Positions 37,110-46,327 of a stretch of 64,000 bases of DNA are shown piece by piece (positions within the stretch are counted from its first letter, which is position 1; the number at the start of each line of letters is the position of its first letter). Source of the DNA: Hoeflea ulvae (GTDB lineage Bacteria > Pseudomonadota > Alphaproteobacteria > Rhizobiales > Rhizobiaceae); contig NZ_JAOVZQ010000001.1 of the NCBI RefSeq assembly GCF_026619435.1, forward strand, positions 3,417,501 through 3,481,500. Reading direction: 5' to 3'. Position numbers and translations under genes: made by a program. The notes below the pieces were generated by a model. The model was not told where the DNA came from. It ran no database searches and worked only from the letters and a program-made list of their open reading frames with translations.

Positions 37110-39128
37110 TTAGACGAAACGACGCGCAATCTTTTCGTCCCAGTCCTTGTCGAACATCACCTCGCCATTCTCCGTCGCCACCAGTTTTCCGGTAATGTAG
37201 AACCAGTCCCTGTCACAGCGCATCTTCATCTCCGCAACGGTGGCAGTTTGCCAGTGATCGCGGCCGATGGTCTGCTCCCAGCGGATATGTGATGTCGCCG
37301 AGAGCGGATCATCGGGATGGATCGACCAGGTCTCATGGGTGGTGCTGCCGGATACCAGGCCATGGTCGGAATCACGGTTCTCGCCCGCATCATTGAATAT
37401 GGTCGTCGTCACCACGCCGGTCGCCGGATCTGTCTCGCTCTGCCGCGTAGAGGCGGACGGTCTCAAATTCTCGTGCTGCCAGGGCGTCGCCCCGACCGGC
37501 TTTTCAAAGCTGCACTCATCCGCATCGGCAATCACCGTTCGCAACGGAAGCGCCAGTTTTCCCGCTTCAAGCGTCACCGTGGCGCGTTCCGGCGTGGGCC
37601 AGATGAACGGCCAGCAGGCCGTCGACACCGCAATCCGCAAGCGATGCCCCGCCGGAATGCGATAGGCGATCTGGTCAAGCACCACCGTGGTGTCAAACAC
37701 CTCTCCGGGCGTCAGCAGTTCCGGCTGCTCGCTAGACTTGCTGTGGGTCAGGTTGAGCACGCCCATCGTGATCAGTGCCGAAGTGCCGTCCGGACGCAGA
37801 TCACACAGCCGCACCACCAGTTGCGCCATTGGCTTGTCCGAGTGCAGCGTCAGCGCCAGCTTTGGCGCACCGACAATATCCAGCGTTTCAGTGAGGACCT
37901 CACCATCAAAACAGGCGGACCGCAGATCATCCGGTGTCTGCTCGTCTGGCAATTCCGGCCCGTAGGCAAAGGGAAAATATTCGCCGGCCTGACTGCCGCA
38001 ATCATTCGGAGTGTTGACCGGCACCGCTGTTGTCAGCTCCGCCTCGCCGAGCGAGCCGTCTCCCAGTTTCAGAACCAGCTCGTCACTGTCCGGCGACGGC
38101 CACTCGCTCTCGGCAATCCAGCGCCCGGGGCGTTCATCCACCCAACGCTGCGGCTTAATGCTGTCCATCAGCCAGGCCCTATAGGCCGGCAGGCTCTCGG
38201 CACCATTGTCGGCGCCCTTGAGCCAATGGTCCCACCAGCGTTTGGCTTCCTGCAGGAATCCGATGCGCGGCTCGGGGCCGGCATAATGCGGATATTTATG
38301 GATCCACGGCCCGACGATGCCCTTGACCGGCGCCTCGATGTTTTCGACCAGATGCGAAATCGTGTTGCGATAACCGTCATGCCAACCGCCGATCGACAGC
38401 ACCGCAGCCTCGATGGCGCCAAAATCCTCGCAGACGGAGCCATGCTTCCAGTAATCGTCGCGCGCCTGCCGGGAAATCCACTCGCGCGCCAGGAACGGCA
38501 TATGTTCGAGCCGGTTGAGCCACAATTCGCGCCAGCCCGGTCCGATGAGCAGCGGATCCGGCGGCCGTGACGAATAGGACAGCATATTTGCCGCCCAGCC
38601 GAAATTCTCGCCCAGCAGGCAGCCGCCCTTCAAATGGATGTCATCCGCAAAGCGGTCGACGGTGGAGCAGATGGTGATGATCGCCTTCAGCGCCGGCGGC
38701 CTGAGTGCTGCGACCTGCAACGAATTGAACCCACCCCAGGAAATCCCCATCATGCCCGCAGTGCCTGAACACCAGGGCTGGGCCACAGCCCATGCAATCA
38801 CATCGCAGGCGTCCTGCAATTCCTGCGCAGTGTATTCATCCGCCATCAGGCCTTCGGAATCGCCATTGCCGCGCATGTCGACCCGGACACAGGCATAGCC
38901 CTGCCCCGCCATCCAGGGATGGGTGAGACTGTCGCGGACAATGGTGCCGTCGCGCTTGCGATAGGGCAGATGCTCGAGGATCAGCGGAACCGGATGGTCT
39001 TCCGCATCCTTCGGCATCCAGACCCGCGCCGACAACCGGCAGCCGTCCGGCATGACGATCGGCTGATCGGCAATCTCGATAATCTCGCGCGGAAAATCCG
39101 TTTGTATCTCCGGCATGAAGGACGCCAT
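37110..39128 (-). CDS. CocE/NonD-family hydrolase (X-Pro dipeptidyl-peptidase-like)
   Basis: This is a 672-residue S15/CocE-type serine hydrolase. The nucleophile is in GISWGGFNS near residue 130, the acid region is GGWHDGYRN, and the histidine is in GPWIHKYPHYAG. The C-terminal jelly-roll domain includes LVVRLCDLRPDG and YRIPAGHRLRIAVST. No signal peptide is visible. ATG at 39126-39128 has GGGAG 7 nt upstream. Family members cleave acyl esters (cocaine, glutaryl compounds) or Xaa-Pro peptides. Confidence 0.9.
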   Translation of the reverse strand: MASFMPEIQTDFPREIIEIADQPIVMPDGCRLSARVWMPKDAEDHPVPLILEHLPYRKRDGTIVRDSLTHPWMAGQGYACVRVDMRGNGDSEGLMADEYTAQELQDACDVIAWAVAQPWCSGTAGMMGISWGGFNSLQVAALRPPALKAIITICSTVDRFADDIHLKGGCLLGENFGWAANMLSYSSRPPDPLLIGPGWRELWLNRLEHMPFLAREWISRQARDDYWKHGSVCEDFGAIEAAVLSIGGWHDGYRNTISHLVENIEAPVKGIVGPWIHKYPHYAGPEPRIGFLQEAKRWWDHWLKGADNGAESLPAYRAWLMDSIKPQRWVDERPGRWIAESEWPSPDSDELVLKLGDGSLGEAELTTAVPVNTPNDCGSQAGEYFPFAYGPELPDEQTPDDLRSACFDGEVLTETLDIVGAPKLALTLHSDKPMAQLVVRLCDLRPDGTSALITMGVLNLTHSKSSEQPELLTPGEVFDTTVVLDQIAYRIPAGHRLRIAVSTACWPFIWPTPERATVTLEAGKLALPLRTVIADADECSFEKPVGATPWQHENLRPSASTRQSETDPATGVVTTTIFNDAGENRDSDHGLVSGSTTHETWSIHPDDPLSATSHIRWEQTIGRDHWQTATVAEMKMRCDRDWFYITGKLVATENGEVMFDKDWDEKIARRFV

Positions 39129-39237
39129 GGCCTGTCTCCCTGGTTCGCTCCGCAGCGACAATCTCACAGACCATGCCCGGCACATTCTGATGTCAGGTCA
39201 GCACCGCCCTGGTCAAGCCGTCAGCCGGTCTAATCGC

Positions 39238-40890
39238 TCAGGCGATGGCATCGCCGCGACCGGCCTGCCGGCCCGAGAAGATGCAGCCGCCGAGAAAGCT
39301 GCCTTCAAGCGCGTTGTAGCCATGATAACCGCCACCGCCGAAGCCGCTGACCTCGCCTGCGGCAAACAGCCCCTCGATCCTTTCGCCCTGCGCGTTGAGA
39401 ACCTGGCCATTCAGATCGGTCTCGAAACCGCCCAGCGTCTTGCGGGTGAGAATGTGCAGCTTGATGGCGATCAGCGGCCCGTTTGCAGGATCGAGCAACC
39501 GGTGCGGCTTGGCGGTGCGCATCAGACGGTCGCCGCGATAGTTGCGCGCCGCATGCACGGCCATCAACTGCGCGTCCTTGGTAAACGGATTGTCGATCTG
39601 GCTGTCGCGCGCCACGATCTGGGCGCGCAGTTTTTCAAGATCGATCAGACCGCCGCCCTTCTGATTCATGCCGTCAACCAGCTCCTCCAAGCTATTGGCA
39701 ACAATGAAGCCTTCGCCGTGGCTCTTGAAGGCCTCGACCGCCGGCGTCGCCTGCTTGTTCAACAGGCGCTGCCGGATCACCTGGCCCCAGCTCCTGGCGG
39801 CAAAATCCGGGTTCTGCTCCGAGCCCGACAGCGCCACTTCCTTCTTCAGGATCTTCTGGGTCATCACAAACCAGGAATAATCATGGCTTGTGGACAGAAT
39901 CTCGCGCAGTGTCGACAGCGTGTCAAAGCCCGGCAGGCATGGCGGCTTGAGCCTGTTGCCCTCGGCATCAAACCACATCGATGATGGACCCGGCAAAATC
40001 CGAATACCGTGATCGGGCCAGATCGGATCCCAGTTCTTCACGCCCTCGGTGTAGTGCCACATCCGGTCGGCATTGATCACCCGTCCACCGGCGGCTTCGG
40101 TGATGGCGATCATCCGGCCATCGACATGGGCCGGCACCCCGGCGATCATCTCGCGCGGCGGTTCGCCCAGCCGGTCTCGCGGCCACGCCTTGCGCACCAG
40201 GTCGAAATTGCCGCCGATGCCGCCCGAGGTCACCAGCACGCTTGGTGCCCTCAGCTCGAAGGCGCCGGTGATCTCGCGGCTGGTCGATTGGCCGCGGTCC
40301 TTGATGTCCTCGACCAGAACCTCCCCGGACACCCCTTTGACGATGCTGTTTTCTGTGATGATGTGGGAGCAGCGGTGCCGGAACCTGAGTTCGATCCGTC
40401 CGGCTTTGACATGTGCCCGGACACGGCTTTCAAATGGCGCCAGCGTGCCGGGACCAACGCCCCAGGTGACATGGAAACGCGGCACCGAATTGCCGTGGCC
40501 ATCGGCAAAGCCGCCGCCGCGCTCCGCCCATCCGACAATCGGAAACCAGCGCATGCCCATGCTGTGAAGCCAGGGCCGCATTTCGCCGGCGGCAAAATCG
40601 ACATAGGCCTCGGCCCATTTGCGCGGCCAGAAATCTTCCTTGCGGTCAAACTGCGCCGAGCCCATCCAGTCGTTCAAGGCCAGTTCGCGGCTGTCCCTGA
40701 TGCCCATCCGCCGCTGTTCGGGCGTATCGACCAGAAACAGCCCCCCCAGTGACCAGAACGCCTGCCCGCCAAGCGAATTCTCCGCCTCCTGATCGAGGAG
40801 GATGACCTGCTTGCCGCGATCGGCAAGCTCGTTCGCCGCCACCAGTCCGGCCAGGCCTCCCCCCACCACGATCACATCGCAACTGTCCAT
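39238..40890 (-). CDS. FAD-binding dehydrogenase, ketosteroid-dehydrogenase/fumarate-reductase fold
   Basis: This is a 550-residue flavoprotein. The FAD motif VVGGGLAGLVAANELADRG is at about residues 7-25, and LLDQEAENSLGGQAFWS follows. The C-terminal FAD-site segment is GLFAAGEVSGFGGGGYHGYNALEGSFLGGC. It resembles the KstD-like predicted oxidoreductases that desaturate ring compounds, but no steroid genes surround it. ATG at 40888-40890 has AGGAC just upstream. It probably shares an operon with the CocE-type hydrolase gene 109 bp downstream. Confidence 0.87.
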   Translation of the reverse strand: MDSCDVIVVGGGLAGLVAANELADRGKQVILLDQEAENSLGGQAFWSLGGLFLVDTPEQRRMGIRDSRELALNDWMGSAQFDRKEDFWPRKWAEAYVDFAAGEMRPWLHSMGMRWFPIVGWAERGGGFADGHGNSVPRFHVTWGVGPGTLAPFESRVRAHVKAGRIELRFRHRCSHIITENSIVKGVSGEVLVEDIKDRGQSTSREITGAFELRAPSVLVTSGGIGGNFDLVRKAWPRDRLGEPPREMIAGVPAHVDGRMIAITEAAGGRVINADRMWHYTEGVKNWDPIWPDHGIRILPGPSSMWFDAEGNRLKPPCLPGFDTLSTLREILSTSHDYSWFVMTQKILKKEVALSGSEQNPDFAARSWGQVIRQRLLNKQATPAVEAFKSHGEGFIVANSLEELVDGMNQKGGGLIDLEKLRAQIVARDSQIDNPFTKDAQLMAVHAARNYRGDRLMRTAKPHRLLDPANGPLIAIKLHILTRKTLGGFETDLNGQVLNAQGERIEGLFAAGEVSGFGGGGYHGYNALEGSFLGGCIFSGRQAGRGDAIA

Positions 40891-41104
40891 TTTTGTCCTG
40901 CTCCCGCTTGCCGGCACCGCCGCGGTCCGCGACCGGCGACAGCGGCCATCATCTCCGGCAGGCGCGCCCCTCCTCGTCTCGGGCGAACCGCCAGTTCACC
41001 AACGGGACCATAATTTTCAGGCCGTGTCGATGGTCAATTGCGGCTCCGGCAGCGGCGCCGGAAGCTCCATTTCGGGCCGCATCGCCCGGCATGAAGCTGG
41101 CGTT

Positions 41105-41911
41105 TCAATCAATGCGCCACTGAACCTTGTCGGCATCCAGAAAGTCGATCGTGTGCACCACCACATTTTCGTCCTCCAGGAAACAGACATTGTAGTTGGG
41201 CGCCAGATCGCCATAGCCCATCCGGTTGGCCTCGCCCGCGAAATCCGGCCAGCAGCTGTGGTTGGTCGAGCGCGGCGCCGAATAGGAAATGCCGCAGACA
41301 GCGCCGCTCAGCGTGTAGTGGCAATGACCGAAAAACATGTGGCCGATCGTGTCGGAATAGTCCCTGAGCAGGGCTTGCAGTTCCTTCTCGTTGAGAATGC
41401 CGATCACATCCGCATTGGCGACATGCACCCGCACCGGGTTGTGATGCATGAACAGATAGGCTGTCTGGCCCTTGGCCCGCGCCTCATCCAGCACGCGCTT
41501 GAGCCAGGCCATCCGCTTGTCGCAATAAAGCCCGCCATGCCGGCCGGCATCGACTGTGTCCATATAGACAAACAGGCCTGCGGGCGTGTCCTCGGTCCAT
41601 TGAATGAAGCCGTTTTCATCGCGCCTGGTCTGCGCGAATACCGAGGCGAATGTCTCGCGGTTGTCGTGGTTGCCGATCATCAGCCTTGGTTCCAGACGGC
41701 CCTTGAGCGAACTGGCGTCAAGGATGCCGACAAGCTCCCGGTAGCTGTCTTCCTGGCCGTAATGGGTCAGGTCACCGGTGATCACCACCAGGTCGGCGTC
41801 GTGGTCATTGGCTTCGACATGGGCCAGGCATTTCTTGAAATTGGCAATGGAATCAAGTCCGAGGATCGGCGCGGCATTGATGTGAATGTCGGAAATATGC
41901 ACAAGTTTCAT
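41105..41911 (-). CDS. Calcineurin-like metallophosphoesterase near the phn cluster
   Basis: This is a 268-residue class III phosphodiesterase (GpdQ/CpdA type). Metal-site motifs in order are DIHIN, GDLTHYG, GNHDNRE, MHHNPV and GHCHYTLSG. I chose the second of two adjacent ATG codons because GGAGG then sits 5 nt upstream. No phnP gene is visible in the phn cluster, so this enzyme could cleave the cyclic ribose phosphate released by C-P lyase, or glycerophosphodiesters (inference). A 434-bp span with an opposite small gene separates it from phnN. Confidence 0.85.
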   Translation of the reverse strand: MKLVHISDIHINAAPILGLDSIANFKKCLAHVEANDHDADLVVITGDLTHYGQEDSYRELVGILDASSLKGRLEPRLMIGNHDNRETFASVFAQTRRDENGFIQWTEDTPAGLFVYMDTVDAGRHGGLYCDKRMAWLKRVLDEARAKGQTAYLFMHHNPVRVHVANADVIGILNEKELQALLRDYSDTIGHMFFGHCHYTLSGAVCGISYSAPRSTNHSCWPDFAGEANRMGYGDLAPNYNVCFLEDENVVVHTIDFLDADKVQWRID

Positions 41912-42077
41912 CATGGCCTCCATGCCGGTCCCTGTGTGATTAGCCCCGTTGTGTTGCCGCGCGATGACAGCATTCGTTTCCGGAACTCCATCATCCCGGC
42001 CGCGGTTGTTTGTGACACCGGACATCACTAACAATCAGGGTGCGACTTGAATATCAGGAAACAGCGAGAACGCGCGA

Positions 42078-42356
42078 ATGCCCGGCAAAAAGACCCGCAA
42101 GGTTTATGACACGCTGATCGAAGGAGCCTATCTCGGCCTGTCGGATGTGCAACTGCACGACTATGTCTTCGCCAATTGCCCCAAGGCCACCAGCAAACGG
42201 CTGGTCCGCGCCTCTCTCCTGGCGCTGAGCGACCCGCATGTCGAGGATCGCAATGTTCTCAATGTGATCTACGCACTGGCGATCAAGCATCGGCTTGATG
42301 GCGGGCCGGACATTGAAGAGGATGATGCCGAACAGGATCCGGCCGCTAGCCGCTGA
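42078..42356 (+). CDS. Small conserved-looking hypothetical protein
   Basis: This is a 92-residue soluble protein with no signal peptide. It contains a helix-rich core (YDTLIEGAYLGLSDVQLHDY, then CPKATSKRLVRASLLALSD, then NVLNVIYALAIKHRLD) and a very acidic tail. The regular amphipathic pattern and codon-like composition argue that it is real. I cannot name a function. Its end overlaps the phnN end by 11 bp in convergent orientation. An opposite-strand frame at 42054-42290 is less protein-like. Confidence 0.65.
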   Translation: MPGKKTRKVYDTLIEGAYLGLSDVQLHDYVFANCPKATSKRLVRASLLALSDPHVEDRNVLNVIYALAIKHRLDGGPDIEEDDAEQDPAASR

Positions 42357-42948
42357 TACTGCCGGTGCGGGCCTGCCGGATGTAATCGGTCAGTTCAGCA
42401 CCCGCGGCTTCAACCTGTCCGGAATTGTCGATGATGATGTCGGCCTCAAGCCTGTCGGTGAGGTCCGACGCGCGCTGCAGCCGCGCTTCAATCTCGCTGG
42501 CGCTTTCCCTGCCCCTGGCCTGCAGCCGTCTGGCCAAAGCCTCCGGCTCCACCTTGATCTCCACAGCCATCGCGGTGGGAAACACCCTGCAGATCACATC
42601 CCAGGCGCCGCGGGAGCCATTTGCGACCGCCACCCTGCCCGCGGCCAGATGTGCCTCGACGCTGCGCGGCAACCCGTAGCGCAGCCCGTTCGCCGCCCAG
42701 GTCAGCGAAAACTGCCCGTCATCCATGGCGGCATCGAATTCGGCATCGGTCATGGCGATGTGATCTTCATTCCCGGCATCCGCCGGCCGCGTGATCACCC
42801 GCCTCACGAACAGGACATCGGAGGAGCCCGACAGCTCGCGCCGCGCATGCGAAATCAACGTGTCCTTGCCCGAGCCGCTCGGCCCGAGCAGCACGATGAA
42901 CGCGCCGCCGGGCGGCTGCGCAGTATCCGCCCATGTCTCGATTGCCAT
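42346..42948 (-). CDS. phnN: Ribose 1,5-bisphosphate phosphokinase PhnN
   Basis: This is a 200-residue P-loop kinase that phosphorylates ribose 1,5-bisphosphate to PRPP at the end of the C-P lyase route. Walker A is LLGPSGSGKDTL near residue 23, and guanylate-kinase-like segments VRRVITRPADAGNEDH and FSLTWAANGLRYGLP follow. The ATG at 42946-42948 shares a base with the phnM stop codon; an in-frame GTG one codon earlier is also possible. Confidence 0.93.
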   Translation of the reverse strand: MAIETWADTAQPPGGAFIVLLGPSGSGKDTLISHARRELSGSSDVLFVRRVITRPADAGNEDHIAMTDAEFDAAMDDGQFSLTWAANGLRYGLPRSVEAHLAAGRVAVANGSRGAWDVICRVFPTAMAVEIKVEPEALARRLQARGRESASEIEARLQRASDLTDRLEADIIIDNSGQVEAAGAELTDYIRQARTGSISG

Positions 42949-44087
42949 CACGCCACCCGCTCGCCCCGGCGCCAGACCGAGCGGACGACCGGAATGCCGC
43001 TGTCGCGGCGCACCCGCACCAGATCGGCGCGCTTTCCGGGCGTCAGGCTGCCGCGGTCATCCAGTCCAACGGTTCTGGCCGGTGTCGAGGTGACCAGCCG
43101 GATCGCCGTGGCCAGATCGAGATCCTCGATCTCGTCAGCCAGAACGAAGGGGGCCTGAATCAGGCTGAAGGGGATATAGTCCGACGACAGCACGTCCAGC
43201 ACGCCGGCCCGGGCAAGATCGGTCGCGGCGATATTGCCGGAATGCGAGCCGCCGCGCACCACATTGGGTGCGCCCATCAGCACGCTCATGCCGGCCTTGT
43301 GCGATGCCTTTGCCGCCTCCAGACTGGTCGGAAACTCAGCCAGCTTGACGCCAAAGCCGACCGCCTCGGTGACATGATCCAGGGTGGCGTCATCATGACT
43401 GGCTACGGTGATGCCCCGTTCTGCGCAAGCGTTGGACAGGACCTTGCGGTGCCTGTCGGAATATTGCGCGGAGGCCGCCTGCCGCCGGGCGACGAAGATA
43501 TTGAACGCCTCGTCGGTCAATCCGCGCTTGACCTTGTGGTAGACCGCATATTGCTCAAGGGTCTGAAACTGGCGCTGGCCGGGCGCGTGATCCATCAGCG
43601 AGGCGAGCCGGACCCGGGAATCGGTCAGGAAATCGGCAAAATGATCCAGCACATCTGCCGCAGACACCTCGCAGCGCAGGTGAATGAGGTGATCGGCGCG
43701 CAAGCGGTTTTCCGCCCGCGCTTCGGCCAGGGCATCGGCAATCGCCCGCATTTCGCCCACCTCGAAACCGTCACCGGCATCCGATCCCAGCCGCAGGCAG
43801 TCAAACACCGTGGTAATGCCCGACGACGCGATCTGCGCGTCATGCGACTGGATTGCAGAAATCGCGTTCCAGCGCACGCCGGGCCGTGGCGTGTAATGCG
43901 CCTCGAGATGGTCGGTGTGCAGCTCGACCAGACCGGGGATGACATAGTCGCCCTCCATGTCGATGCCGCCGGCCGCATTGCCTTCGGAGATGTCGGCAAT
44001 GACCCCGTCGCGCAAGACAATGCTCCCGGAGATCACCCGGTCTTCCAGCACCAGGCGGGCATTGGTGAAAACTGTTTCGGTGCGCAT
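42948..44087 (-). CDS. phnM: Alpha-D-ribose 1-methylphosphonate 5-triphosphate diphosphatase PhnM
   Basis: This is a 379-residue amidohydrolase-fold enzyme that removes pyrophosphate from the PhnI product before the C-P cleavage step. The metal motif is VIPGLVELHTDHLEAHYTPRPG, with further His residues in ITVASHDDATLDH. The C-terminus has SSDYIPFSLIQAPF and LTPGKRADLV. The length matches the family. It starts directly after the stop of the 2H phosphoesterase gene. Confidence 0.95.
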   Translation of the reverse strand: MRTETVFTNARLVLEDRVISGSIVLRDGVIADISEGNAAGGIDMEGDYVIPGLVELHTDHLEAHYTPRPGVRWNAISAIQSHDAQIASSGITTVFDCLRLGSDAGDGFEVGEMRAIADALAEARAENRLRADHLIHLRCEVSAADVLDHFADFLTDSRVRLASLMDHAPGQRQFQTLEQYAVYHKVKRGLTDEAFNIFVARRQAASAQYSDRHRKVLSNACAERGITVASHDDATLDHVTEAVGFGVKLAEFPTSLEAAKASHKAGMSVLMGAPNVVRGGSHSGNIAATDLARAGVLDVLSSDYIPFSLIQAPFVLADEIEDLDLATAIRLVTSTPARTVGLDDRGSLTPGKRADLVRVRRDSGIPVVRSVWRRGERVA

Positions 44088-44795
44088 TCAGGCAGTCTTT
44101 CTCAATGGGCCCGACACCAGCGGTGTCCGGCTGTGAAACTCAAAGGGCGCGCCCGGTTCGGGCTCGACAAACAGCGACAGAGCGCTGACCGGAACCGGCC
44201 GGGACAGGATCGGGGCAAAATGCGCTTCCGCCGCCGCTTTCACGCGAAAAATGTCGGTCGCGGCCAGGCGTGTGGTCAGGGTCATGTGAAAGCGGAAACG
44301 GTCAAACACGTAAGGGTAGCCCCAGCGCAGCAGGTTCTTCAGCTCGACCGAGGACAGCGAATCGGGATTGCGCCGCTCGATGTCGCGCTCCGACAAGGGC
44401 GCGCGCAACGGCTCGAAGGCCTCGACGACGGAATTGGCAAAAAGGTTGAGCTCAGCAACCGGACCGCCCGGCACAAGGGCCAGGAACCCGTCGAGATTGC
44501 CGACAACCAGCGACGGGATCTCGAAGGCCGCGGCCGTGTCCGCAAAGACCTCGAGCGCATCAATCAGATCCGCCTCGCTCATGCCTTTGGCCAGTCGAAA
44601 CGGTGCTTTCAGCGTCGCGTGGAAACCGTAGCGCCGAGCCGGACCGGTGATCGACGCCAGTTCGCCCGCTCCCACGCCGCCGAGGTCCGGGTGATCGACC
44701 GCCCTGCCGGTGGCCACATCGCGCCCGATCCAGCTGGCGCCCAGATCCGCGAGCACTTCGCCGGGACCGGGAGAAAAATAGAATGCATAGCGCAT
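44088..44795 (-). CDS. DUF1045 phosphonate-associated 2H phosphoesterase-like protein
   Basis: This is a 235-residue protein found in many alphaproteobacterial phn clusters. It has the two HxTL motifs of the 2H phosphoesterase superfamily: FHATLKAPF near residue 57 and FHMTLTTRL near residue 169. This fold commonly opens cyclic phosphodiesters, so it is another candidate to process cyclic ribose phosphate in place of PhnP (inference). ATG at 44793-44795 shares a base with the phnE2 stop; the TTG one codon earlier is less likely. Confidence 0.88.
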   Translation of the reverse strand: MRYAFYFSPGPGEVLADLGASWIGRDVATGRAVDHPDLGGVGAGELASITGPARRYGFHATLKAPFRLAKGMSEADLIDALEVFADTAAAFEIPSLVVGNLDGFLALVPGGPVAELNLFANSVVEAFEPLRAPLSERDIERRNPDSLSSVELKNLLRWGYPYVFDRFRFHMTLTTRLAATDIFRVKAAAEAHFAPILSRPVPVSALSLFVEPEPGAPFEFHSRTPLVSGPLRKTA

Positions 44796-46327
44796 CAAGC
44801 CTGTCCCCTGCCGATCAGCAACCCGCGCAGGCGCGCGGATATCGTGTCAAAAACATACACCACCACCAGGATCAGCAGCACCATATAGGCAACATTTTCC
44901 CAGTCCGCATTGGTGCGCATCGCCTCCCACAATTTGAGGCCGATGCCGCCGGCGCCAACCGCCCCGATGATCGTCGCCGAGCGGGTGTTTGATTCCCAGA
45001 AATACAGCGACTGGCTGACAAACACAGGCAAAACCTGTGGCACCACGCCAAAACGCTGCACCAGAACCGGATTAGCACCCAGGGAGCGTACACCCTCACG
45101 TTGCTTCTCGTCGATATTCTCCAGCGCCTCGGAATAGAGTTTTCCCAGCGTTCCGGTGTCGGTGAAGAAAATGGCGGAAATACCGGCCAGCGGCCCCGGC
45201 CCGAAGGCGCGGGTGAAAAACAGCGCCCAGATCAGCATGTCGACCGAGCGCAGGAAGTCAAACAGCCGCTTGGTCACCTGGTTGGTCAGGAAACTCGGCG
45301 TGATGTTGCGCGCCGCCATGAAGGACAGCGGAAAGGCGATCGCGGTGGCAAACAGGGTGCCGACAAAGGCCATGACGATTGTCTGCCCCAGCTTGATGAA
45401 CACATCGGCATGCTGCCATTCGGCATTGTAGAGAAAATTGTCGACGGCCAGTGACAGATTCGATTGCCCGGATTTGATCCGCTCGCCCCAGAGGATCGCC
45501 GCCATGACATCGCCAAAGCCGCGGTTCCAGAAGGCTGACGAGGGGTCGAAGACAAAATTCTCCCAGCCCAAAAAGCGCTGCCGGATCTTGACCTCGTCAT
45601 CTTCGACTTCGACCCGGCCATCAAGGCCGAAACTGGCGATGATCTTTTCGCCGGGGCGGCGCTGAACCGCCCAGTCAGGCAATTCGCCCTCGGCGCGGAC
45701 AACACCATCGGATCCAATATTGATGAGAAGACTTTCGCTGCCGCGATTCAGCAGTACCCGGTAGGGCTCAACCGCAACGCTGCCCGAGCCCATGTCGACC
45801 ACGGCGCGCACCGGCAGTATTTTGCGTTCAGCGCTTGCGACGGCGTCCGGTTGTTGTTCTACCGTCGCACCGCCTGTTGCCGCCCCCGGCGCCATGAAAC
45901 CGGTGGCCGTGCCCTTGGCTCCGGGAACCAGGAACCCGGAGGCTGCCGGCGTTGATGCAGCGGATGCCGCGGCTCTGGCCTCGGCCTGCACCGTCACTTC
46001 CGCAAGGTCTGTTACCAGCCAGTCGGGCTTCGGATCGGAACCGAGCGGCGAAAACCGCGGGAATTCCACATCGAGATAGCCGTCGTGATAGCCTATATCG
46101 GGCCGCACTTCATAGGACACCCAGTCCGCCAGATAGCTGCCGGCGATATCCCAGCTGCCGCGCTGCATCACCTGCCCGATGGTAAACAGGTTCCAGGCAA
46201 AGACCAGATAGAGACCGACCCCGGCGGCGATCAGAAGCTTGCTGTAACGGGCCAGGCACGACCGGTGGAACACGTCCGGATAGCGCTCGACGATGTCGGC
46301 AAGCCGATCTGCGGTCATCGCGGTCAT
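44795..46327 (-). CDS. phnE: Phosphonate ABC importer permease PhnE with large periplasmic insertion
   Basis: This is a 510-residue permease, almost twice the usual PhnE length of about 260-300. The first helix (about 30-52) is followed by roughly 250 residues without membrane segments. That part includes an Ala/Gly/Pro stretch with GFLVPGAKG and GFMAPGAATG and a beta-rich part (VAVEPYRVLLNRGSES). The normal PhnE core then resumes with KLGQTIVMAFVGTLFATAIAFPLSF, and has ATIIGAVGAGGIGLKL near the end. AAGGAG precedes the ATG. It pairs with PhnE1 encoded upstream. Confidence 0.92.
   Translation of the reverse strand: MTAMTADRLADIVERYPDVFHRSCLARYSKLLIAAGVGLYLVFAWNLFTIGQVMQRGSWDIAGSYLADWVSYEVRPDIGYHDGYLDVEFPRFSPLGSDPKPDWLVTDLAEVTVQAEARAAASAASTPAASGFLVPGAKGTATGFMAPGAATGGATVEQQPDAVASAERKILPVRAVVDMGSGSVAVEPYRVLLNRGSESLLINIGSDGVVRAEGELPDWAVQRRPGEKIIASFGLDGRVEVEDDEVKIRQRFLGWENFVFDPSSAFWNRGFGDVMAAILWGERIKSGQSNLSLAVDNFLYNAEWQHADVFIKLGQTIVMAFVGTLFATAIAFPLSFMAARNITPSFLTNQVTKRLFDFLRSVDMLIWALFFTRAFGPGPLAGISAIFFTDTGTLGKLYSEALENIDEKQREGVRSLGANPVLVQRFGVVPQVLPVFVSQSLYFWESNTRSATIIGAVGAGGIGLKLWEAMRTNADWENVAYMVLLILVVVYVFDTISARLRGLLIGRGQA

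Noticed and set aside
42054..42290. A 78-codon minus-strand frame opposite the small hypothetical gene
   Set aside because: The plus-strand frame has a more protein-like helical pattern, and the two overlap almost fully.
42933..44888. A 651-codon plus-strand frame over phnM and DUF1045
   Set aside because: The opposite strand encodes well-supported phn genes in tight overlap. The antisense product shows no domain.
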